Shown: positions 51,066 to 64,000, counted from the first letter of the stretch. The stretch: DNA of 64,000 bases from Daucus carota subsp. sativus (GCF_001625215.2 NC_030381.2:55884714-55948713); one strand, 5' to 3'. The notes: a model not told the origin generated them from the sequence alone. Numbers and translations are program-made.

Positions 51066-53646
51066 TCAGTTGCAGGCTTTGCCAAAGCTCCGCGGAAAAG
51101 GAATGACATCTCTGACATCATTGAGGCCAGTGGCCTGTAGAACTAGGAGGTCGAACACAAGACTGAAGCCGGAGGTTCTGGCAGTACCATGCCTGCGAAG
51201 ATCCAAGTACCACTCATACTGATTCTTCGGTAAGTTCAACTCTTTGATCCTGAAATATAACGCTAAATCATCAGGCTACAAAATCATGCGTAGAATTACT
51301 ATTGATGTTAAATAAAATGAGGTGAAATGACTAACAATAAATATCGTCTTACCTTGACTCTAACATATTGAAACGCTCCTCGTTTTGACTACCTCTGATC
51401 AGAGTTCCGACCTGCAGATAATTGATTCTTGATTCAGAAACGGATGAAGCTGTATACGCTGAATCTTGTCAAGAACTATGTGCTCAAAGCTTACCTTTGG
51501 TACAATCAAATCAAAAGCTGCAGCTGTTTTCCCGTCATCATTCACTCGCACATAAAATGGCTTATGCTCTTTCGGGTAATTGTATATAATCACTGGTCTT
51601 TTGTAGATCTCATCAGCTATATAACTGTCAATAACCAGGAGAGGTTCTTAAAATCTGACCTTAGGGGAATGCCATAATGTGCATAATGTTTACTATTATG
51701 TATATGTATAGCGCAAATGTGCATTTTGAGTTACCATTGAAGCTCTTCACTTAGGGGAATGCCATGGTCAATCTTTACATCAAATTTCCTTCCAGTATCC
51801 TGATTGGAACAGTAAAAGAAATAGTGGCTAATTAGAATATTCTGTTGCATGTCTGTAACATTTAAGCGATAATTCTCTAATAGATATTACCTTCTTTAGA
51901 TTATTAATAGCCTCTGCATAGGAAATTTTTTCGAATGAACCTACAGCTATGGACTGAAGGCGGTCCAGAATAGTACTGTCCAGTCTTTTCGAGACAAACA
52001 TTAGATCTTCAGAACAGTGTTCCAGAACCCATGCACAGAGAAACTTCAGAACGTCAGTAGCACAATTCACGGCATCCTGGAAGTTTCACACATCAATTGG
52101 AAACTGTCATTGGCCAGTTCATCATTTAACGTTATTATTTTCATCAAATGACACTAGATGTTAATAAACAGAGTACCTCTAATTGTGAGAATGCCATTTC
52201 AAGCTCGACCATTGACATCTCGGGTAAGGACTTTTTAGACTCTGATCTTTCTGCACGAAATCTAGGGCCGAATGAGTAAACATTTCCTAGGGCACATGCA
52301 TAGCTCTCCAAATGAAGACGGCCAGACACCGTTGAATAAGTTTCACAAGGAAAGAAATCATTTGAAACATTAGGTTCATTGGTCTTAGCATTAGCATGAT
52401 CAGCCCTTAATCTTTCTCTGGCTTCTAATTGATGAGCCAAATCATCCGTTTTGCGGATATCCTGAAGTGCAGCAGCAACAGCTTCCTTATTGCTACCAGT
52501 CCTCATGAGTTCTTCAACTTGTCTATGTTTCTCCGCAATAGAAGCCTTAACAGACCGAAGAGTGACACTTGCTGCGTCATCCATACTAATGGGATTCTTC
52601 ATCTTAGTCTGATGTCCCGAAAGGGTTGTCACATAAAACTTCTCACTTGATCCTTCAGAATCTGTTGCAGTAATTATCGGCACCTCAACATTGAGGAACC
52701 GATTGTTGTGGAAGAATGTGCGAGTTGCATGACTCAGTGCATTACGAATTCTCATAACGGATGCCACCTTCACAATAATATTTAACAATTCAATAAGAAA
52801 ACCATTTGGGAGAGTTAAGCAATTGCAGTATGACACAGTACACAGAAAAACAAGATTACTGCAGTATACCGTGGTTGTTCTAGCTCTGAAGTGTGCATGA
52901 TCCCTCAATTCATCCACTGGTATACGCTTCCTTGATAAAGGGTACTTAGCATGATCAACTGTTCCTACATGTAAGATTCTCTCTGCTTTGAGCTCGATTA
53001 CACGTTTCCCCTTTACAGATGACTGCTGCAATATGCCTTCAACTAGTACACACGTTCCGGTGAACATTATCTGGCTTGGAGGGACAAGAGAGGAGTGCAC
53101 CACAATCTAGAATTTCAAAAAAAACAAAACGAACAATAAATTTAGCGACAGACAATTGGTATACTGTAGTAGATAGATAGCAAAACATCTGGAATGTACC
53201 TGAAGAGTTTGCACACATGAACCATCGCTGATTTGCAGGTATACGATCTTAGGTTGTGGGAGTTTAGCCATGAAGGGATGCAGCTTGTCGTGAACATTAT
53301 TACCTTGTCCTCCAAAGACTTTGATGATTGTCCGAAGAAATGGTATGCGTGATTGAATAACTTCAGCACATGTAAAATCTGTGGGAGTCCCAGCATTCAC
53401 AAGTGCATCTGAAGTTTTAACAGGTTCTTCTTTTGTGAGTTCCTTAGAGGACTTAACCCAGCCTCCAATCACAAGCCTTTCACCAGCCAATCCAAGGCCA
53501 TTATCATTACGGTTTAGTATGGTTTTCAAGATGACTCTGCTGGAATATCTAGAAGGAGCAGTCACTGGCATTTTAGCGACAGCCGGTTGTTCTTGCCCTT
53601 CTGGCTGACGCTGATCAACCAAATGCTCTTGCTGATCAGAGGCCAT
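51066..53646 (-). CDS. Asparaginyl-tRNA synthetase, second cytosolic type (NS2-like)
   Basis: Eight exons on the minus strand: 53200-53646, 52870-53106, 52177-52767, 51891-52076, 51735-51799, 51495-51624, 51353-51411, 51066-51249; 1899 nt, 632 residues. The OB-fold anticodon-binding part is exons 1-2 (LVIGGWVKSSKEL, YLQISDGSC). The class II catalytic part starts VASVMRIRNALSHATRTFF. A helical insert of about 60 residues (SVKASIAEKHRQVEELMRTG) resembles a WHEP domain. Motif 2 reads FGPRFRAERSES and motif 3 reads GFSLVFDLLVLQATG; usual class IIb forms are FRAExSxTxRHLAEF and GFGLGFERL. The invariant motif 3 Arg is therefore replaced by Leu and the RHL of motif 2 by KSL. So activity as a normal synthetase is doubtful. 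By gene order it matches At3g07420 (NS2/SYNC2). Confidence 0.88.
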
Positions 53647-54891
53647 TTGTTTGAGATAGAGAAATGATGAATAACACACAAGACTAAAGATATGAAATAA
53701 GTTGAGTCGATGAAAATCGGTTTGAGTGTATAATTTGGGATTGGTAATCGGAATTCAGGTCATACTTATAGTGTGTATGCATGTGTAATGGAAGTTTGAG
53801 GGTGAAGAAAAGGGGTGGTCTGAGGCAAATGCTAACACAAAGGAAGAGGAGCAAGTAAGAAACCAAGGGGTTTGGTATTGTTTACAAGGTTGGCATTCGC
53901 GGGAGTTTCCACACTCAAAAAGCTATGTGCCCGCTTAATGTACCATGCATATCGTGAAATTACTTGTTTTTCTAAAATCTCAAGATGTTTCCGATTTTTT
54001 ATTGTTGTTAACACGTAAATTGTCTTTTAAATAACTAGATGAAGTTATATATATTAAATAGGCTGACTTGATGATCACAAGAAATATATATTCCCTTAAT
54101 AATATCCTGCTTTTTGTTCATCAAGGAATTTGTCATAGGTATTGTAGATGGATACTGTTCCAACAAGGCAGGCATAATTTCACATGAATAAGCCTATGCA
54201 TTTAGTGTAAAGAATGTGGAAACAGGAAAAGAATAACACAATCAGGTAACAACATGAAACTTCCAATGTAATTTAAGCATTCAAGTAAGGAACTAAGGTG
54301 AAACAGGTAAAATCATTCAGGGGTTTTTCCGACTTTCTTCTAGCATTTTCATCGTATACACTTTATTCAATATGCTGAAAAGCTGAGTATCTCTGGCAGA
54401 TTGGTAACAAATAGATAACTTCTCCGGCCAACTACTCCTGTAACATTACCCAGAAAAACCAAATTTAAAGAATGGAATAGCAAACAAGCAAGGACGCAGT
54501 TTGTAATTGGGATATGAAATAGAACAGCTTTCGGTCACTGACCCCTATAAACAATTAAACATACGGAGCACTGACATGTAAGAAATTTTCTCAGTCATAT
54601 TAAGCTTCAAAAGAAACAGAAATTTAACAAACATGCTTAAAGTGTTGTTACAGACAAGCTTTAAGAGCAACAGCACTTCAATGTTAGCATTTGTACACAA
54701 TCTGCTATGTCTAAACATTTTAAGGCTGATAAGAAACAGATAGTTCTATATATTCTCACCCCTTGGACAGCTGAAGCGACTTTTTTCCTGAATTCTCCTT
54801 CCAAAAGAGAATTTGTGTTCTTAATTTTTCAACTGAGCTAGGCAAAAAGAGGAGGTATATATACATACGTTGGCATCACCAGAGCAAATGA
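53647..54891. other. Intergenic, no gene seen
   Basis: The AsnRS-2 promoter (minus strand) and the 3' flank of the SRAP gene. Open frames at 53684-54014 lack any recognisable feature. Confidence 0.5.
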
Positions 54892-57800
54892 TTAACCTTT
54901 TCCGAAGTAAGAAAAAAGCGACTTCTGTCCAGAACCAGCACCTGAACCTCCAAGGTTTCCTTTCTTTCTGGCTGGAGTAGACTGAGGATGGTCAGTTTCA
55001 AAGGAGGGTTTTTCTTGAGCAGAGTACTCTTCATAATTTCGCTTGAGCTGGAACTGATGTGCATCCTCATTCGCTAGCTGAGCCTGAGCAACATTAGATT
55101 TTACATCTTCTTTACTTTTATCTACAAGAGGTTGCTGAATGCCTGTGTTCCCTTCAGTATCGGGCTCCACTTTCAAGCTTAATGCTGGAGTAGCATGCAT
55201 GGAGGCCTTACCAGCATTGGTCACCTGAGATTTAGATTCCTCGCTATTATTTACTTTCTTTGAGAAAAAACTTGAGATTGGCTTCATCTCATCAGTCTTT
55301 AGTTGTATCTGCAAATTAGTCATCAATGAATAAAGCAATAACAATATTTCCATGTAATAAACTGAGCCAAAGAATCGTTACAAGTATTATTAATACATAT
55401 TAATAATTTAAGATAAATGACTTATAGCTCAATAATTAAATAATCTAAACATACCTCTTTAATGCACTCTGGCCCGTCATATGAAGGCTTATTCATTGCG
55501 GATGTCACTGGATACCATATCTATAAGTCCAGAGTCAAATTTAAATTTCTCCATTTAGTGCCATATAACATATTTAGACAGCTGATGGCACTGAACAACC
55601 AAACAAACACCCTGAGATATCTTCTAAAAGCTCTTACCAGATCAGGTTCTTCATATGGTTTAAGGACTGTATTGAATTTGGAAGATGAGGAACCATCCAG
55701 CCACTCCTCAGTAGATCCCGTCTTACCTAAAATAACAGGCATCCTGTCTGCAATAGTATACCTAGTAAGTAATACAGGAAGTAGAGAAAAATTCAAAATG
55801 CATCTTACAACGATAGCACATTACAAGTCTTTCAGTAACAGCATAAAGAGATCAATGAAGTTTTGTAGAGGGCCTACATAATCAATTTTCTAATGCCATC
55901 TGCACACCCAGAATTCTGTTTGCAGAATACATACATTGTCATTTAACAATTAACTCAGAGGCCAGGCCAGGCATAGCAACAGTCCACTGGAATAATTATA
56001 TACCCCAGGCACTCATTTTTCACATTGAATGGTACAGTTGGGGCACTTCCCTTTCGGCCATTCGTTTTCTTTTGTGTTGCCTTAAATAATCAATACTTTC
56101 TTTTTAAATTTACATAAGTCTCATCAAAGTAAAACTTTATAGAACTGGTAAGCTGCAAAAACAATTGAAACTTGAAGTGACTAACCATGCAGCCAGGCTA
56201 AAGCTGATGATGAAGAAGTTGTCAGAATTGTGAAGGTATAAAGAACTTCTCCTGCAAAATAGAAAACTTAATGTATCATCCACGTGTGTATAGCCATGCA
56301 AAATATAACAGATAATTGTTAGAGAAATGAAGATATCTGTTTATAACAATCTAAGTGAAAACATATTGAAGAACTTAGCAACTTCCATGCTCTACAAAAA
56401 AAAAAAAAAAAGCGCGAAGCCGCGAACGCATCTGAAGATAGAGAAGTTGCAAACAAGTAAAAGATAAACAAAGTTTTAAACTAGCAGTAATTATGTTGAG
56501 CATCTAGGTGATTCTATACAAACGCTTCACCTTCCGCATTTTTCCAAGAATCATATAGGGCAGCAAACACCATAGGTCGGCCATCCTTGAAATGAATGTA
56601 ATAAGGTTGCTTTTTAGCCCCATCTTTCTTCCACTCATAAAATCTATAAAGAGAGCGCATTTCATAAAATAGTTAGAAAAGAAAAGCCAGCACTGGATAC
56701 TTGACCAGATAATAAAGGTCTACTCCTCTAACAGAACAATTAACAACAGCCAAATTTTTTCATTTACAACACCTACACGTGTTATTTCAATTATTACATT
56801 GGGCTACAAAAAAAATAGAGAAATAAGTTGTGAAATTTATACCCTTCTACGGTCACAAGACACCTGCTGCCAGGAACAAGACGACGAAAGGAGGCCTTCT
56901 CAGTAACAGACTCAGAGCGAGCATTAAACTGTGATTAAATGTTTATTAATATACTGGCAGCTTGAAGCTGGTAGTTATTAAAATTATAACAATACTGTCT
57001 ATCCAAGAAAAAAACTAAAACATCCACAGAAGTTAACACAAATTGAATAAATATATGTGCAGTGAGAGGAACCGGAGTCAAGTATGATGTAATTACTAAA
57101 TTAAAGGGGTAATGTTAAATATGGGATGCGGCAAATTAAAGGGGATATAAGTGTATGATAAGCATAATTACCATCTTGTAGTGATCAGGTTTCTCAGCTT
57201 TGTTTGTGAAACTGGGTATAAGCCCCCATTTCATGCAGTGAATAGCAACTCCTTGACTATTGGTTCCGTTGTCCCTTCTAATAACAGGTAGGGTCGAGCC
57301 AGGGGCCACATTATAAGCAGGACGGTACCTGAAAGAGTTTATTTTAAATGAAAAATTAGTGATCAGAGCACTCGGACTCAAATGCAAATGCTGATGATGA
57401 CATGAAGATAAAGATAGATGCGCAAATCAATTTGTGCATACACCAGTCACCCTGTTAAGCAATGCAAGTTGTCTGCCTAAAGGGAGATTTTGGGCATAAC
57501 TGATTTGAAAAATTAATCAACAAACAATATCAAAGACAAAATGACAATCATTGTACAGTTTGAGTTGACATCGAAATCCCTTAATTTTATGTTTGCTAGA
57601 GAACCGAATCGAGAAACAAATGAATTACATTCCAGGATAATCATCATCTTACAAATTTATTAAATTATACTTCGACACTTCGTCCATCCCTCTCGTTTCT
57701 TTACCGGTGGCACACATTCTGTGACAAGCATTTTAGGGGCTCCCACAAAGTATACTTTCAAAATTTATTTTTAAAATTTTCTTTTTTACAAAAATTTAAA

Positions 57801-58283
57801 CATTAAACTTTTATTCAGTAGGAAAAAAATTAAAATAATTTATGAAACTACAGAGTCCCTCTATCCCAACCATTTTCTTCCGGTTCTTTATAATCAATGG
57901 TTTCTACCACTTGCCCATTTTTTCCCCCTTTCCACGCTACTTTTATTCCACTATCTCCCCCTTTTATACATTAAAAATCAATGGGTCCCAAATCATATGT
58001 AAACAGATGGCTGGGACAGAACACAGAAGAAGTATATTTCACGAGAGTCCCAAAAAAATGCGCCGAGCGCTCCGTCCCAGCAGTATTTTGTGAAGGAGCA
58101 AAGTAATTGAGTATGCGGTGAGTTAAATTGGAAAAGAAAAGGCAGATAAGAAGTAGAGGAGTGATAGAAGCAGATGAGCGGGTGTTACCGATTGGTGTCG
58201 ATTGAACGAAGTGGACGAGAGTTGAGATGACAAGCCCTGGGAATATCATCTACGCTAAGTGTGCAACGTGCTCTTCCGCACAT
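54892..58283 (-). CDS. SRAP-domain abasic-site protein (HMCES/YedK family)
   Basis: Eight exons on the minus strand: 58189-58283, 57172-57328, 56843-56928, 56531-56643, 56186-56251, 55638-55747, 55455-55520, 54892-55308; 1110 nt, 369 residues. It opens MCGRARC: after Met removal Cys2 would be the catalytic residue that forms a stable thiazolidine link to abasic DNA (family knowledge). Other SRAP signatures are RPAYNVAPG, MKWGLIPSF, FNARSESV, FYEWKKDG, DRMPVIL and WYPVTSAMNKP. A disordered tail of about 140 residues follows, with Lys, Ser and acidic residues. It ends QKSLFSYFGKG, which fits a PCNA-binding PIP box (Q-x-x-[LIM]-x-x-[FY]-F-like). The product should shield abasic sites in single-stranded DNA at replication forks in the nucleus. 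Confidence 0.92.
57678..58080. mobile_element. Degenerate Stowaway-like MITE at the SRAP 5' end
   Basis: Sequence such as AAACTTTTATTCAG near 57808 and TTTCACGAGAGTCCCAAAAA near 58037 resembles the Stowaway element at 63445-63679, and the outer parts read CGTCCATCCCTC and GCGCTCCGTCCCAGCAG. The termini are too diverged to place exactly. It lies in SRAP intron 1 (57329-58188). Confidence 0.4.
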
Positions 58284-60503
58284 ATCTTTCTCTGTCTCTT
58301 CTTCTGCTGCTGAAAAAAGAAGGTTCAAAAAGGCGGGAATGCGAGTAACGGAAAGCGATGGGGTTTTTGTGGGGAACCCGAGACAGACAAACCGCCGACT
58401 CTCCCGAGATATTCCACGTGTGTCCCAATAGATACGTGTTTAGTTCGGCCTTAATGGGCTGGTTAATAAAATGCCAACCCACCTGCTGCTTGGATTGGGC
58501 TTTCAGCTCTGCAAACCTTCAACTTCAACTGGTTAATGCTACTCCACTTTGTACTTACCTTCACTTCACTGTTTTCACATATTTTAATATTTTTATAAAT
58601 AATTGTTAACTTATTTTACAGAAAATTTAAATATCAAAATTTTATATAAAAAATTATTTAAAAAATTATATTCTATAAAAATCTTAAAATACGTGTCAAA
58701 AAAAAATCTGCTAAAATAGATGGAATATTATTTATTATTAATACAAGACAAATGGTTCCCAATTCGCTCCAGTAATATCGATTAATCCTGTAAGGTGTCT
58801 TCCTATTCGAATTTTAATATTAGATTAGTCATCATATACATTTTTTTAGTTGAGTCGCTAATAAATTAAATTAATATATCAAATATAATTTTAATATTAT
58901 AAAACATCTTATTTCTAACTTAATAAATCTTTTCAATCTAATTAATCTCTAATCGGCACCTCCATCGATTAAATCCTGTGTTCGGTTTTTGCAATCATGA
59001 CGGTGTCCGGTACTAATAAGTGAGTTTAATTTAATTTGCACTTATATATTCTATTTTATTAAAATTATCATTTGTCATTAATCCAGATTCTTAAAAATAA
59101 ATATCATGTATTTAATATGAATTAGAAAAATATTTTAAAAACTAGAGTATTCAATTCAGTTTTTAGATAATGTATCTAAAATAATATGTTATTTAATTAC
59201 AATTTAAATTATTCTTAAAATTTTGATAATATTCACCCGCGATTATTTTAAAATGATGTATTTGTGAAATTTTTTTAAATATTATAAATGATAAATTTAT
59301 TTTCACTTAGAGCGGAGTGTAAAATGTATACAGAGCATGCTTTATTCTGAAGAATAGAGAAGCTAACAATTGATAAAATATTGTGCGAAATATATGTATA
59401 CAGTACGATCCATGATTCCTGACACAATATAAACATCCCTCCATGCGTGGAAAAGTAACATTCAATATATAATTTGCTATGGTGTTATCATAAATTCAAC
59501 ACAGCATACACATTTTTGTTATCTCTTACACTCTTAAACCATTCTGAATAGCCCACGCTCAAAACCATATAATAATGTACGTGTGTACATGTTTGACGTA
59601 AAATGACTCATGACTCTTGTAAAATCAAAATAACTTGGATATATCAAAATATATTAATTATTATTAATTCTGAAATTAGAGTTCAATACATCTTCCTAAA
59701 TTTTATTCAAAGTCATCCGACAATCAATGAGCTGAGATCCATGAAAATATATGATCATTATCATTCGATATATAATCGAAAAGAGTCTGTATCAGGCTAA
59801 ATCATTGTTTCACAAAATTTATGAGATTAAAGAAAAGATTGTCTATAGTAATCAGGCTAAATCATTGTTTAACAAAGTAGATACACTGATTCTTTGTTTG
59901 TTACTAAAGTGTTTCACCGACTTGGGTATTTGAGTATTTGGTCCTTTTGAACAAAACCACCCTTAATGTGCCATTTTTCGTGAGATCTGGGACCTGTTCG
60001 CCGAGAATAAATTTCACTCTCACTCACGGGTTGAAATCTCATGATTCAAATAATAGATGGCTGCAGCCTGCAAAACAACAGAAGGGTGTAATGTGTATAG
60101 AAAATGAAGAGTGAGTGAAACTCTGAGAGAGCACGGATGGTGATGAACAAGAAACATGCATGTTTGCTTTTGTCCAGAAGCCTTTAGGAAGAGCAGGCGC
60201 CCCAACACATAAATACCACTCTACTACTGTGGCTTCGAAAGTTACAAGACATGAGAAATCATAAACACGAAATGCCAGAAGAAGATTTGATATTCAAAAG
60301 CATACATCAACAACAGCACTAGTTATTATTTATTTTACATATCATCATCCTTTACAAAATGATGACTAATCATCATCCGTCATCATTTTATAATGGTACA
60401 GCTTTTGCTTTCATCTTCCTAGCTACCTATTTACTCTATGACCGCTACTATATTAGGTATATGTATCTTCTGGTCTTAGCTTTGTTTTCTGCTCCATCCT
60501 TGT
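58284..60503. other. Long intergenic region, no gene found
   Basis: Contains the SRAP promoter, AT-rich DNA (58560-59330), and a short direct repeat AATCAGGCTAAATCATTGTT-type sequence at about 59793 and 59850. No coding frame has family features. The part next to 60504 is the 3' flank of the NOI-like gene. Confidence 0.5.
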
Positions 60504-61442
60504 TCAGAAGCCACCACTTGGGCTCATGCAGCATGAAAATAGTCCAAATCCCCTCTTCTGCAACCAAATGAGATCAGTTTAATAAAGAATGATTAGCAGG
60601 ATAATATATAATGATAAAATTCAGTGATATTAAAGCAAAACATCAGACACCGCGCCTCTGTATCTCGAAATTCAAGGGCTGACATTTTTAGTTACAGTCG
60701 GAAATGCAACACATTTAATACATGGTTTTCCACAACGAGATTTTGATAATCGATATCATTTATTACTTTTTTGGTTCGGGCATAGAGGAGATCTGGTGAA
60801 ATTTTGTACAGGTCCTCATCCACCGGCTTAGGTGGTGGTGGTGCCTTGTTTCTCCTGGCAGGCGGTGGTGGTGGTCCCTGACGGCTTGTTGCCTCTCTCA
60901 CTTGATACCCACCATACTCCTCTTTCTCCTTCTTCCCCTGTTTCACATTTTTGTATCCGCCCTTTTCCTGCTATTCAACAATCATCATATCATTACATTA
61001 CATGCATTTTAAAAAAAACATTTTTTCGTTTGTCAAAAAAAAACAAACATTTTTTCCAGTATAAACCAATATTTCAAAGCCGCAGAAACAAATATTAAGT
61101 TGCGAAGCCAAACAAGGCGCTTACTTTGTGGCGGCGTGGAACAATGATCATGGCCGGGGTTACGATATGGTTCTGGTACAAGTCCCCGGAGAGATAGAGA
61201 TCATCACACTCACCACCGGTGTAGCTATAGCGAAGCAGCCCCCCTGAAGTAGTCCTCGCCGCTGTTTCGAAACACTGAGTGAACTCTAGATCCTCATCGT
61301 TACAATCCCAGCTCCCGAATGCAGGCACTTGACTCCCCCTCTTCATTTCCTGCAAAATATTTCAAAAATAAATAAATAATTTCACACATAAATACTAGTA
61401 CTGAAGAGTATTTGGACATGTAGATAAACTTACAGCATCCAT
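60504..61442 (-). CDS. NOI/RIN4-like protein (AvrRpt2-cleavage-site family)
   Basis: Four exons on the minus strand: 61434-61442, 61125-61349, 60767-60967, 60504-60557; 489 nt, 162 residues. Exon 1 is only nine bases (Met-Asp-Ala). Exon 2 holds the NOI-like core VPAFGSWDCNDEDLEFTQCF; the VPxFGxW part is the RIN4 motif cut by the bacterial protease AvrRpt2. Exon 3 has a Tyr/Gly/Lys stretch and two proline runs (PPPPPARRNK, PPPPKPVDEDLY). Exon 4 encodes KRGFGLFSCCMSPSGGF; its paired cysteines suggest palmitoylation, as at the RIN4 C-terminus. Such proteins tether to the plasma membrane and act in immune signalling and exocytosis (family knowledge). Exon joins are phase-consistent and use GTAAG or GTAAT donors. 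Function here is inferred only. Confidence 0.75.
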
Positions 61443-62594
61443 GTGTTGCAGTAGTTGTTAGCTCAGAGAGAATGAATATTGAAAATAGACCTTTCAGGAG
61501 GCTGTGAAATTGTGATTGTGCCTCTCTGTATTGAGGGGCTTTTATAGAACAACTGCAACTATGCAACTACACATATTTAATTTATCAGAGTTTTTGAGTA
61601 AAAGGTAAAATTATAATTCTATATGATTGGATAAGTTTCAAGTTTAATTATATAGGGACAAAACTCAACAACTACCAAAATGGGAGATAAACTCTATGCA
61701 GAATAAATTACTTATGAATTAAGTCTATAGCAATGTATTTACAAATATGGATTCTATTTAAAATTCTAAGCTAATCTCTAGTATCAATGGAGATTTTGGG
61801 AAAATGAATGGAGATTTTCTGAAAGTTAATGTGAGTTTGAGAGCATGGTTAGATACATTGGAGAAGAATCCATTAGATTTTGATTTAGAAATTATTATCC
61901 AGCAACCCACTCTTTTTCCTATCTTAATATCCTTAAGAATCCAATATTTATTATGAAAAACGTATACAAATTATATTATAATAATATAATATTTTATTAT
62001 ATTGTTCTAATCATTTAATTTGGATTATAATTCTACAGATTTCACAGTTTATGTACCTTTTCCATATCTAATTACTTATTATTATTCATTTATAGAAAAA
62101 TCGTATTAAAAATGTAAATGATGATAATCATTTTGAAAAATAATTGACAATTTATTTTAAAAAAAGAGAAAGCCATGGAATTCTTATTCTTTAAACAGTG
62201 ATGGGAGGACTAGTGTTAATGAATGCTCCATTTATAAAATGCAACAAATCTTACGCACTCTGGTTGAATAAGCACAAGAGATGTGCTGGTGACTGGTGAG
62301 TTTGAAGTTTGAAATGTGCTTACAGATTGTCAAACAGTTGATGTCAGATGCAATGAATGTCAATCTAATCTAAAACCAACAATACATCCAATGTCGCATT
62401 TTATTACTGCGGGGCCCATCTTGTTTGTTACAGTACTACTAAAAACGGGGCCCATTTCAAACTAATAGCCAGATCAACTCTTTTATGTGCATGGGAGTTG
62501 GGACTATGGGAGTAAATAAACAGTTCGACAGTGGTCACTGTTGCTAGCTGCTTATACCGTCTTAGAATCTGATATCGTGTTTTTAGTTGAAGTT
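61443..62594. other. Intergenic, no gene seen
   Basis: The NOI-like gene's promoter region (minus) and AT-rich DNA. A purine-rich stretch lies near 61460-61540. No features with support. Confidence 0.5.
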
Positions 62595-62609
62595 AAAATT
62601 TCATGATTT

Positions 62610-62799
62610 CCTCTTAGTGTCCCATATGGTTGGACAATGACGCTTAAAACTTGCTCCTTGAGATCACGAGTTCAATTCTTAGACACTTGAGAAGTAAGCG
62701 GGCTATCATGCTCGGGGATATAAGTGTGCTAATAACCTAATCGGATTAGTTGAGGTGCACGCAAGCTGGCTTGAACACCGGTTTAACAAAAAAAAAAAA
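62610..62799 (+). mobile_element. SINE-like element (tRNA-derived)
   Basis: About 190 bp ending in a 13-base A tract. Near its start lie an A-box-like TGGTTGGACAATG and, about 35 bp on, a B-box-like AGTTCAATTC, the spacing of a pol III promoter. The body contains GGTGCACGCAAGCTGGCTTG, typical of plant SINE 3' regions. Flanks AAAATTTCATGATTT (62595-62609) and a related AAAATTCATAGATTT (after 62800) may be a worn target duplication. Confidence 0.65.
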
Positions 62800-62814
62800 T
62801 ATAAAAAATTCATA

Positions 62815-63440
62815 GATTTGTGAAGCAGAAATGTACATTCACATTAAAATATACTACCAGAGTGTGATCAAAGACGAATTTAGGAGGAGGCATGCGGTAC
62901 TCATGTTCTCCTTATATTTATTAGTTTTTATATATTTTAATCATTCTAAATTTTATAAAATTATAGATATGTCTCACAAAATTTAAATAATAAAAAAGAG
63001 TTTTTCGAAAATTGTTTAATACTCTCAAAATCGGATCCTAAATCCTCACCGGGGCGTGACAGAGATGACACGCACTATTACTAGTAGCTCAACAAAACAG
63101 AGTGAAAACAGAAGAGGGGGATGCGGGTGGTGTGATGTAGTGGTTTTTACTTAAAAAGGTTGCTGGCTTTATTCAACAAAACTCTTCTGCAGTGCCTTGT
63201 CCAACTCTGTACAAGAGTGTACATTCTTTTACCGCCTATATGCCTCTGTTTTTATTTGTCAAACAAGTTAAATTACTGGACTTGTGCAGCTAACGTGTCC
63301 TTCTAACATCTATCATGAAATATAATGATTATTATCATGCAAGAATTAAAAACCCTACTGAAAATGGCTTCATCAATCGTTCGCACCCCATTAAGATACA
63401 CAGGGGTGTTTGGGCAGCGCTTTTAAGCGCGGCTTCTAGA
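62815..63440. other. Intergenic, no gene seen
   Basis: AT-rich DNA between the SINE and the Stowaway MITE, with no supported feature. Confidence 0.5.
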
Positions 63441-63444
63441 GTTA

Positions 63445-63679
63445 CTCCCTCCGTCCCACCAGGTTCTTTACGTTATTTTTTGGCACGCATTTTGAGACTC
63501 CGATAAAATATAGTTCTATAATGTGTTTTTTCTGGAAAAAAATCCTGAAAAAAAGTTTGACGTTTAAACTTTTATTCAGAAAAAAAATAATTTAAAAAAA
63601 CGTTAATGAACTATACTTTATAAGAGTCTCAAAATGCGTGCAAACAGTGAACGTAAGCTTCCTGCTGGGACGGAGGGAG
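63445..63679. mobile_element. Stowaway MITE
   Basis: 235 bp with the classic ends CTCCCTCCGTCCC and GGGACGGAGGGAG, flanked by TA on both sides (63443-63444 and 63680-63681). Inner arms (GCACGCATTTTGAGACTC and its inverse near 63630) extend the inverted repeat. Non-autonomous Tc1/mariner relative, well preserved. Confidence 0.92.
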
Positions 63680-63681
63680 TA

Positions 63682-64000
63682 TAAGTTAAAAGCTAGAAAC
63701 ATTTATTCGTATCGTTTGTGTAAAAAATCAAGAAGCAAAGAATACTAGTTTTTGTTTCTTGACTTCTACTTCTTTCCCAAACATTTTAATCACTTACAAG
63801 TCTTAACTTGTTTTTAACTTCTATTTAACTTTTTTACTTTAAACAAAAAGTACTTATTTTAATCTCAACCAAACGTCCTCGTAAATTGCGAGGACAAAAG
63901 AAGTTGAAATGGGCATGAGAGTATGGGAAGGGTGAAAAGTCAAGAGTTGGTTTAGGCAATACCATCTGTGCAGTTTTTGTAGCGTACTGTGGATTTGGTC
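63682..64000. other. Window end, no gene seen
   Basis: AT-rich sequence with no supported feature. Confidence 0.5.

Overview
The window is nuclear DNA of a flowering plant, most likely a core eudicot. Its genes are split by short GT-AG introns, AT-rich spacers separate them, and the products are plant families (U-box E3 ligases, AIR12/CYBDOM redox proteins, PORR splicing factor, DUF26 secretory protein, RABA5 GTPase, NOI/RIN4-like protein). I found no rRNA, tRNA, CRISPR or bacterial-style operon. Exon models were built by joining reading frames at GT-AG sites and checking phase; each multi-exon model closes without a frame break.

Layout. 1528-3158 (+) PUB9-like U-box/ARM ligase. 4613-9088 (-) CHIP-like TPR/U-box ligase. 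10440-14696 (-) HINT3-like HIT protein. 17852-18562 (+) AIR12-like DOMON protein with a broken copy just downstream (18865-19160). 21471-23706 (-) cytochrome b561/DOMON protein (CYBDOM). 24251-25610 nested MITEs. 25897-27165 an orphan copy of CYBDOM exon 2 plus intron. 27414-28320 a young non-coding TRIM element. 28582-28690 a receptor-kinase exon fossil. 29335-30723 (-) PORR protein. 32844-41675 (+) a 14-exon gene joining a class-3 lipase to a P-loop domain. 41978-44944 two nested Helitrons. 46514-48052 (-) RABA5-type Rab. 50165-50944 (+) DUF26 secreted protein. 51066-53646 (-) a second-type asparaginyl-tRNA synthetase. 54892-58283 (-) SRAP/HMCES-type DNA repair protein. 60504-61442 (-) small NOI/RIN4-like protein assembled from four exons. 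62610-62799 a SINE-like element and 63445-63679 a Stowaway MITE.

The order PUB9, CHIP, AIR12, class-3 lipase, RABA5b, AsnRS-2 matches, as I remember it, the Arabidopsis block At3g07360 to At3g07420. HINT3 and the DUF26 protein match neighbours near At5g48540. This looks like an old conserved block that Arabidopsis split between two duplicated regions. The genes do not form a pathway. Shared themes are protein quality control (PUB9, CHIP), apoplastic and plasma-membrane redox (AIR12, CYBDOM), and membrane trafficking or defence (RABA5, DUF26, NOI).

The most unusual content is in the mobile DNA. At least four, and perhaps seven, Mutator-type MITEs have subterminal regions made of a short GC-rich motif repeated many times, a different motif in each element, yet with 9-bp target duplications. 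One Helitron sits inside another at an A/T site that can be rebuilt exactly. One TRIM has its internal domain duplicated. I did not find a complete new biological system.
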